The notes beneath the pieces are model-generated. The model did no database searches. It was given only the letters and a program-made list of their open reading frames with translations, and had not been told where the DNA came from. A DNA stretch of 37,190 bases from Pseudomonas paraglycinae. GTDB lineage: Bacteria; Pseudomonadota; Gammaproteobacteria; Pseudomonadales; Pseudomonadaceae. Numbering within the stretch: the stretch's first letter is position 1; each line of letters starts with the position of its first letter. Location: assembly GCF_021601625.1 (NCBI RefSeq), contig NZ_BQHR01000030.1, positions 1 through 37,190 on the forward strand. The letters run 5' to 3'. The position numbers and the translations under genes were made by a program. Positions 32,998-37,190 of the stretch are shown one piece after another.

Positions 32998-34569
32998 TCA
33001 GCGATCCGAGCGCAGCAATTCGCCGAAGCCGACGTCCATCGATAACACGGCCGCACGATTGCGGCCGGCGTTTTTGGCCTGATACAGCGCCGCATCGGCG
33101 CGCTGGATGAACAGCTCCGGGCTGTCGTTGCCCAGCGGAATAAACGAGTAGCAGCCCAGGCTCACCGTTAGATAACCGGTGGGCGAGCCGCTGTGGGTGA
33201 TGTGTTTGTCCATGACGCTGCGGCGGATCTGCCCGGCAATCGCCAGTGCGCCATTGATGTCGGTATCCGGCAGCAACACCGCGAACTCTTCCCCGCCATA
33301 GCGCACCGCCAGATCGGACTTGCGCTGGCAGCAGTTCTTCACCACCTGCGCGACCTGCGTCAGGCAATGGTCGCCGGCCACGTGGCCGTAGGCATCGTTG
33401 TAGCTTTTGAAGAAATCGATATCGAGCATGATCAGGCTCACCGGGCTCGACTGCCGCGCGCCCCGGGCAAACTCCACCTCCAGCGAGCGCTCGAACAGAC
33501 GCCGGTTGGCCAGCCCGGTCAGGCTGTCGTGGGTGGCGATCTGCTCCAGCGTCCGCTGGGCCTTGCGCAGGTTTTTCTCGATCCGCTCGCCATCGCGCAC
33601 CTGATGAATGAACACCCAGCCAAACAGCCCCACGCCGAGCATCACCAGCGCCACGATGACGCTGGACTGGAACGCCCGGTCATACCAGCCCTGGAGGATC
33701 GTGTCCCGGGACGAAGACGCCGCGACCACCAACGGGTAGCTTTCCAGCTGCCGATAGCCATAAAGGCGCGTCACACCGTCGACCACCGAATCGATCATCG
33801 CGGTGCCGGCGGACGCATTGGGCAGCAACTTCTGGTAGATCTCGCCCTTGGCCAGCGAGGTGCCGATCAGGCTCTCGTCGAACGGCCGCCGGGCGAGCAA
33901 GGTGCCGTCGGTCAGGCCGAGGAACATGGTGCCGTTGTCGTCCAGGCTGAAGCTTTTGAAGAACTTGTCGAAGTACGACATCTTGATCCCGGCCAGCAAC
34001 ACGCCCTGGAAATTGCCGGCGCGGTCGTTGACCCGTTTCGAGATCGGGATGATCCACTCGCCGTTTTCGCGGCTGCGGATCGCCGGGCCGATGTGCGCCA
34101 CACCCGACACGTTCTGCTGGTGAAACTTGAAGTACTCGCGATCCGCCACGCCATTGCCGCGCGGCAGATCCGCGAATGAGGTAATCACCCACTGCCCTTC
34201 GCGGTCGAACAGAAACATGCCGTGCAACTGCTCGAGTTGCTGCACCCGCCGCGCGAGGGTTTTCTGCAAACGTGGCTTCTGCGCCGCGCCATAACCATCG
34301 TCCTGAACCCAGTCGACCAGGCTGGTCAACACCAGATCCGCTGCCAGAAAAGTGTCTTCAGCCTGCTGTGCCATGGCCCGGGTCAGGTTGGCCGACGACA
34401 CCTGTGCGTTGGCCAGATCCTGGCGCCGCGACTGTTCGATCTGCAAATACAACAGGCCGGACAGGCTCAGACACACAGCCACTATGAACAACACCGCCGC
34501 CTTGCGCAGGGGCAAACGCTTGAGGGTGCCGCCGGGGGCTTGGTTCGGATCGTGAATGGGGATAGGCAA
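32998..34569 (-). CDS. Membrane diguanylate cyclase with periplasmic CACHE-like sensor (GGDEF)
   Basis: 523 residues from a TTG at 34569, which has AGGAC 6 bases upstream. The frame stays open to 34854, but that extension is Arg/Gly-rich and unlike protein. Membrane segment 1 (~24-42, AAVLFIVAVCLSLSGLLYL) is followed by a large periplasmic sensor of dCACHE type (EYFKFHQQNVSGVAHIGPAI... WIIPISKRVND) and membrane segment 2 (VIVALVMLGVGLFGWVFIH). The GGDEF domain starts at ATHDSLTGLANRRLFE. The active site is RYGGEEF (Gly425-Phe429), and RxxD at 416-419, five residues before it, is the product-inhibition site. It makes c-di-GMP from GTP, probably in response to a small ligand, with feedback control. 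The exact start is uncertain. Confidence 0.88.
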   Translation of the reverse strand: MPIPIHDPNQAPGGTLKRLPLRKAAVLFIVAVCLSLSGLLYLQIEQSRRQDLANAQVSSANLTRAMAQQAEDTFLAADLVLTSLVDWVQDDGYGAAQKPRLQKTLARRVQQLEQLHGMFLFDREGQWVITSFADLPRGNGVADREYFKFHQQNVSGVAHIGPAIRSRENGEWIIPISKRVNDRAGNFQGVLLAGIKMSYFDKFFKSFSLDDNGTMFLGLTDGTLLARRPFDESLIGTSLAKGEIYQKLLPNASAGTAMIDSVVDGVTRLYGYRQLESYPLVVAASSSRDTILQGWYDRAFQSSVIVALVMLGVGLFGWVFIHQVRDGERIEKNLRKAQRTLEQIATHDSLTGLANRRLFERSLEVEFARGARQSSPVSLIMLDIDFFKSYNDAYGHVAGDHCLTQVAQVVKNCCQRKSDLAVRYGGEEFAVLLPDTDINGALAIAGQIRRSVMDKHITHSGSPTGYLTVSLGCYSFIPLGNDSPELFIQRADAALYQAKNAGRNRAAVLSMDVGFGELLRSDR

Positions 34570-34756
34570 AAGCGTGTCCTGGGCAGGTACGACAGGGGCA
34601 AAAGCCCGAAACCCTTGTTTTCGTGAGCGTAGCCCACCGGGTTGTGTGGGGCAACCAAGTGCCCCCGCCACGATCCCGACCCAGTTGCTATCGGCGCGCA
34701 GGGCAATTGGATGACCTGCGGCGCGAATTATTTTTGCCTGCCCGTTTTCCTCGCTT

Positions 34757-35530
34757 TTACCCCAGGCTCGCCAACCGCCGCATCGCACTGTGCAGATGCG
34801 CCCGCGCACTTTCCGGATCGCCCTCGCGCATCTGCTCGTACGCCCGTTGCGCAACCGCGTGCGGTACCGGTTTCAACACCCGTTGCGTGGCCATTGCCAA
34901 TAGTTGCACTCTCGCGGCACGTTCCAGGTAATACAGGTCGTCCCAGGCTTCGGCGATGGTCGGCGCCGCGACAATCACCCCGTGATTTTTCAGGAACAGA
35001 ATGTCGGCCTCGCCCATCACCCCGGCAATCCGGTCGCCTTCGCGCTCATCCAGCGCCAGCCCGTTGTAATGCTCGTCCACTGCCGTGCGCCCGTAGAACT
35101 TCAGCGCGGTCTGACTCAGCCATAACAGCGGTGGCCCCTCCAGCAGGCACAACGCCGTCGCGTTCGGCATGTGGGTATGGAACGCGACCTTCACTCGGGG
35201 CAGCCGCTGGTGCAGGCGCGCGTGAATATAGAAAGCGGTCGCTTCCGGCTGACCCTCGCCGTCCACCACGTTGCCGGCGAAGTCGCAGATCAGCAGGTTG
35301 TGCGCGGTCACTTCGGAAAACGCATGGCCGTACGGATTGACCAGAAACAGGTCAGCGTGTCCCGGCAACATCGCCGAAAAGTGATTGCAGATCCCCTCCT
35401 CCAGCGCGTGCAGCGCCGCCAGTTGAAAGCACGCCGCCAGCTCTTGGCGAGCAGTTATGATGGCTTCGCTGTCGAGGTTCAACGAGCCGGAACGCGCAGC
35501 TCGGGCGCTGCCGGTCAGGGTATGGGCCAT
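34757..35530 (-). CDS. Class II aldolase/adducin family protein, paralogue 2
   Basis: 257 residues, with GAGGAG 7 bases before the ATG. Family marks are EEGICNHFSAML, LFLVNPYGHAFSEV, VAFHTHMPNATALCLLEG with the metal-binding His pair, the downstream RTAVDEHYNG, and LKNHGVIVAAPTIAEAWDDLYYLERAARVQL. It resembles the member at 17768-18502 in layout but is clearly diverged, so they are old paralogues and not a recent copy. It lies 15 bases after the HAD hydrolase gene on the same strand, so the two form an operon. Aldolase plus HAD hydrolase may process the same phosphorylated or short-chain acid, but no substrate can be named. Confidence 0.87.
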   Translation of the reverse strand: MAHTLTGSARAARSGSLNLDSEAIITARQELAACFQLAALHALEEGICNHFSAMLPGHADLFLVNPYGHAFSEVTAHNLLICDFAGNVVDGEGQPEATAFYIHARLHQRLPRVKVAFHTHMPNATALCLLEGPPLLWLSQTALKFYGRTAVDEHYNGLALDEREGDRIAGVMGEADILFLKNHGVIVAAPTIAEAWDDLYYLERAARVQLLAMATQRVLKPVPHAVAQRAYEQMREGDPESARAHLHSAMRRLASLG

Positions 35531-35545
35531 GGCGAAACTCCTCTA

Positions 35546-36250
35546 TTACCAGCCAAGGGACGAGAACAGCGGCAGCACTTCGTCCAGCGTGTTGAGGATC
35601 GCGTCGGGCCGATAGTCCGGCAGCAACTGACGACCGGTGCCACGGTCGATCCATACGCAGCGAAAATGCATGTCGCGGGCCGCCGTGTGATCAAGCATCG
35701 GGCTGGCGCAGATGTGCACCACCTGATCGCGGCTGACGCCCAATTGCTCATGAGCGTAGTCGAACAGCCGCGGCGCCGGTTTGTAGGCACCGGCCTGTTG
35801 CGCGGTGATCACCCGGTCGATGTGGCCACCGAGTTGAGCGACGTTGCCGGCGATGATGTCGTCATCGGTGTTGGAGACGATGCACAGCTTGAAACCCTTG
35901 GCCTTGAGCTGCGCGAGGGTCTCGACGACTTCGGGAAACGGCGGCATCTGCGGAATCGCGGCGGCCAGGCGCTGACTGTCTTCGCTGGCACTCGCCAGGC
36001 CCAGTTCTTCCAGGGCCAGTTGCAGGCCGAGAGTGCTGAGTTCGCGAAACGAGCGGTGCGGTGGCGTCTGTTCCAGGCGATGTTCGTGGCGGTCATAACC
36101 CTCGATCAGGCGCCCGGCGTCGACCCGGTGTTCGCCCTTCTCGCTCAGGATCCGCCCAGCCACGGCGCGCAGGCCTTCGTCCCATTGAATCAAGGTGCCG
36201 TAGCAATCGAATGTCAGCCATTGCGGGCGCGGTGTGTTGATCAAGGTCAT
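35546..36250 (-). CDS. HAD hydrolase, type II haloacid dehalogenase-like
   Basis: 234 residues from the ATG at 36250, preceded by AGAGGAA at 6 bases. A longer upstream frame crosses the LysR promoter and is rejected. HAD motif I is LTFDCYGTLIQWD with nucleophile Asp15. Motif II is CIVSNTDDD, motif III contains YKPAPRLFDYA, and motif IV lies in HICASPMLDHTAARDMHFRCVWIDRG. The DxYGTL form of motif I (no second Asp) is that of L-2-haloacid dehalogenases and related enzymes, not of typical phosphatases (DxDxT). True dehalogenation is unproven. It is first in an operon with the class II aldolase and divergent from the LysR gene. Confidence 0.87.
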   Translation of the reverse strand: MTLINTPRPQWLTFDCYGTLIQWDEGLRAVAGRILSEKGEHRVDAGRLIEGYDRHEHRLEQTPPHRSFRELSTLGLQLALEELGLASASEDSQRLAAAIPQMPPFPEVVETLAQLKAKGFKLCIVSNTDDDIIAGNVAQLGGHIDRVITAQQAGAYKPAPRLFDYAHEQLGVSRDQVVHICASPMLDHTAARDMHFRCVWIDRGTGRQLLPDYRPDAILNTLDEVLPLFSSLGW

Positions 36251-36359
36251 GGGGAATTCCTCTGCAAGTGAGGGCTTCAGCTTATGAACTCGGGGTGATA
36301 GTGTGAAATTAAATAAATAGCCGACCGTCAGTTGCCAAACAAATATCGAGGCCGCCGCC

Positions 36360-37184
36360 ATGCTGGATCTGGAACTGCTGAAAACCTTCGTCTGCGTGGT
36401 CGATGAAGGCAGCTTCACCCGCGCCGCCGAACGCGTCCACCGCACCCAATCCACGGTCAGCCAACAGGTACGCAAACTCGAAGACCTGGTCGGCCACGCC
36501 CTGCTGTTGCGCGACCGCACCGGGTTGAACGTCAGCGTCACCGAGCACGGCGAACTGCTGATCCACTACGCCCGTCGATTACTGGCCTTGTCGGCCGAGG
36601 CCAGCGAAGCCCTGGCCAGCGACCTGGATCTGGAAATCCTGCGCATCGGCATGCCGGAAGACTTCGACGCCCGACGCATGGCGCTGATCCTCGCCGGCTT
36701 CACCCGCAGCCACCCGCAAGCGCGACTGGAAACCGTCAGCGGCATGAGCCTCGACCTGCGCCAACGCCTCGACAGCGGCGAAATCGACATCGCCCTGATC
36801 AAACGCGAACCCGACAGCGGCCCCGCCTGGGCGACCTGGCCGGAAAGACTGGTGTGGGTCAAAGGCGTGGAGTTCGATTCTTCCGGCGGCGTGTTGCCGC
36901 TGGCGCTGTTTCCCCAAGGCTGCCTGTACCGGCAACGGGCGATTCGCCTGCTCGACGTGGCGCAACGCCCCTGGCGGGTGGCCTTCGGCAGCCACAGTCT
37001 GACCGGCATTCAAGCGGCGGTGGCCTCAGGGCTCGGCGTTTCGGTGCTGCCGGCGTCGGCGGTGTTGCCGGAGCATCGGGTGTGCACGGACTTGCCGCCA
37101 TTGCCGCCGACGGAGCTGGCGCTGGTCAGCCGCGAAGGGGTGTTGAGTGGATTGCAGCGGGGTCCGTCTCTTATCAACATCTGA
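36360..37184 (+). CDS. LysR-family transcriptional regulator
   Basis: 274 residues, somewhat short for the family (usually about 290-310). The N-terminal winged helix-turn-helix is LELLKTFVCVVDEGSFTRAAERVHRTQSTVSQQVRKLEDLVG (residues ~4-45). The rest is the ligand-sensing domain (LRIGMPEDFDARRMALILAGFTRSHPQARLE..., GIQAAVASGLGVSVLPASAV). It is transcribed away from the HAD-aldolase operon across a 109-base gap, the classic arrangement for a LysR regulator controlling its divergent neighbour. GAGG lies in the bases before the ATG. The stop codon is at 37182, six bases before the window end, so the gene is complete. Confidence 0.88.
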   Translation: MLDLELLKTFVCVVDEGSFTRAAERVHRTQSTVSQQVRKLEDLVGHALLLRDRTGLNVSVTEHGELLIHYARRLLALSAEASEALASDLDLEILRIGMPEDFDARRMALILAGFTRSHPQARLETVSGMSLDLRQRLDSGEIDIALIKREPDSGPAWATWPERLVWVKGVEFDSSGGVLPLALFPQGCLYRQRAIRLLDVAQRPWRVAFGSHSLTGIQAAVASGLGVSVLPASAVLPEHRVCTDLPPLPPTELALVSREGVLSGLQRGPSLINI

Positions 37185-37190
37185 CGCTGC

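Overview
The window looks like chromosomal DNA of a Pseudomonas, most likely of the P. fluorescens group. The coding DNA is GC-rich. The gene content (VgrG with a Tle5 lipase, FecIRA, a second ECF/FecR/TonB-receptor set, EmrAB, GlxA-type regulators) and a hairpin resembling Pseudomonas REP sequences both fit this. The species is an inference. No rRNA, tRNA, CRISPR array, transposase or prophage gene was seen. Genes are closely packed: the largest gaps are about 240 bases (28333-28572, 24940-25176, 17546-17767), and no gene-free stretch exceeds 300 bases.

Layout. (1) 1-6795 (+) is a type VI secretion cargo module: the 3' part of a vgrG with a C-terminal adaptor-like domain, a Tle5-type phospholipase D effector, and two tandem Tli5-like periplasmic immunity genes. 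(2) 6906-8057 (+) is an MFS transporter. (3) 12148-8102 (-) is fecI-fecR-fecA, for ferric citrate sensing and uptake, with a candidate Fur box before fecI. (4) 12971-12258 (-) is a SAM methyltransferase. (5) 13152-17058 (+) holds a Rieske oxygenase, a GMC flavin dehydrogenase and a GlxA/AraC-type regulator, which looks like a small catabolic cassette of unknown substrate. (6) 17545-17150 (-) is an AT-rich orphan gene with its own palindrome upstream and a clear terminator. (7) 18502-17768 (-) is a class II aldolase/adducin protein. (8) 24939-18648 (-) is a two-partner secretion pair, a TpsB transporter followed by a 1489-residue haemagglutinin-like TpsA with no recognisable toxin tail. (9) 25177-27887 (+) is an EmrA/EmrB-type drug exporter, preceded by a palindrome and facing an AhpD-like protein. 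(10) 28573-32567 (+) is a second iron-type ECF sigma, FecR-like regulator and TonB receptor, followed by a small secreted Gly-rich protein at 32646-32936. (11) 34569-32998 (-) is a membrane diguanylate cyclase with a periplasmic sensor. (12) 36250-34757 (-) is a HAD hydrolase and a second class II aldolase, divergent from a LysR regulator at 36360-37184 (+).

How the genes work together. Two cell-surface signalling systems couple siderophore or citrate sensing to sigma activation. The T6SS and TPS genes serve contact with other cells. The rest is metabolism, efflux and c-di-GMP signalling. The least explained parts are the duplicated and partly homogenised tli5 genes, the Rieske-GMC-regulator cassette without a reductase gene, the orphan gene at 17150-17545 with its palindrome, the Gly-rich secreted protein beside the second iron receptor, and perfect or near-perfect palindromes at 25133-25148 and 30044-30059.
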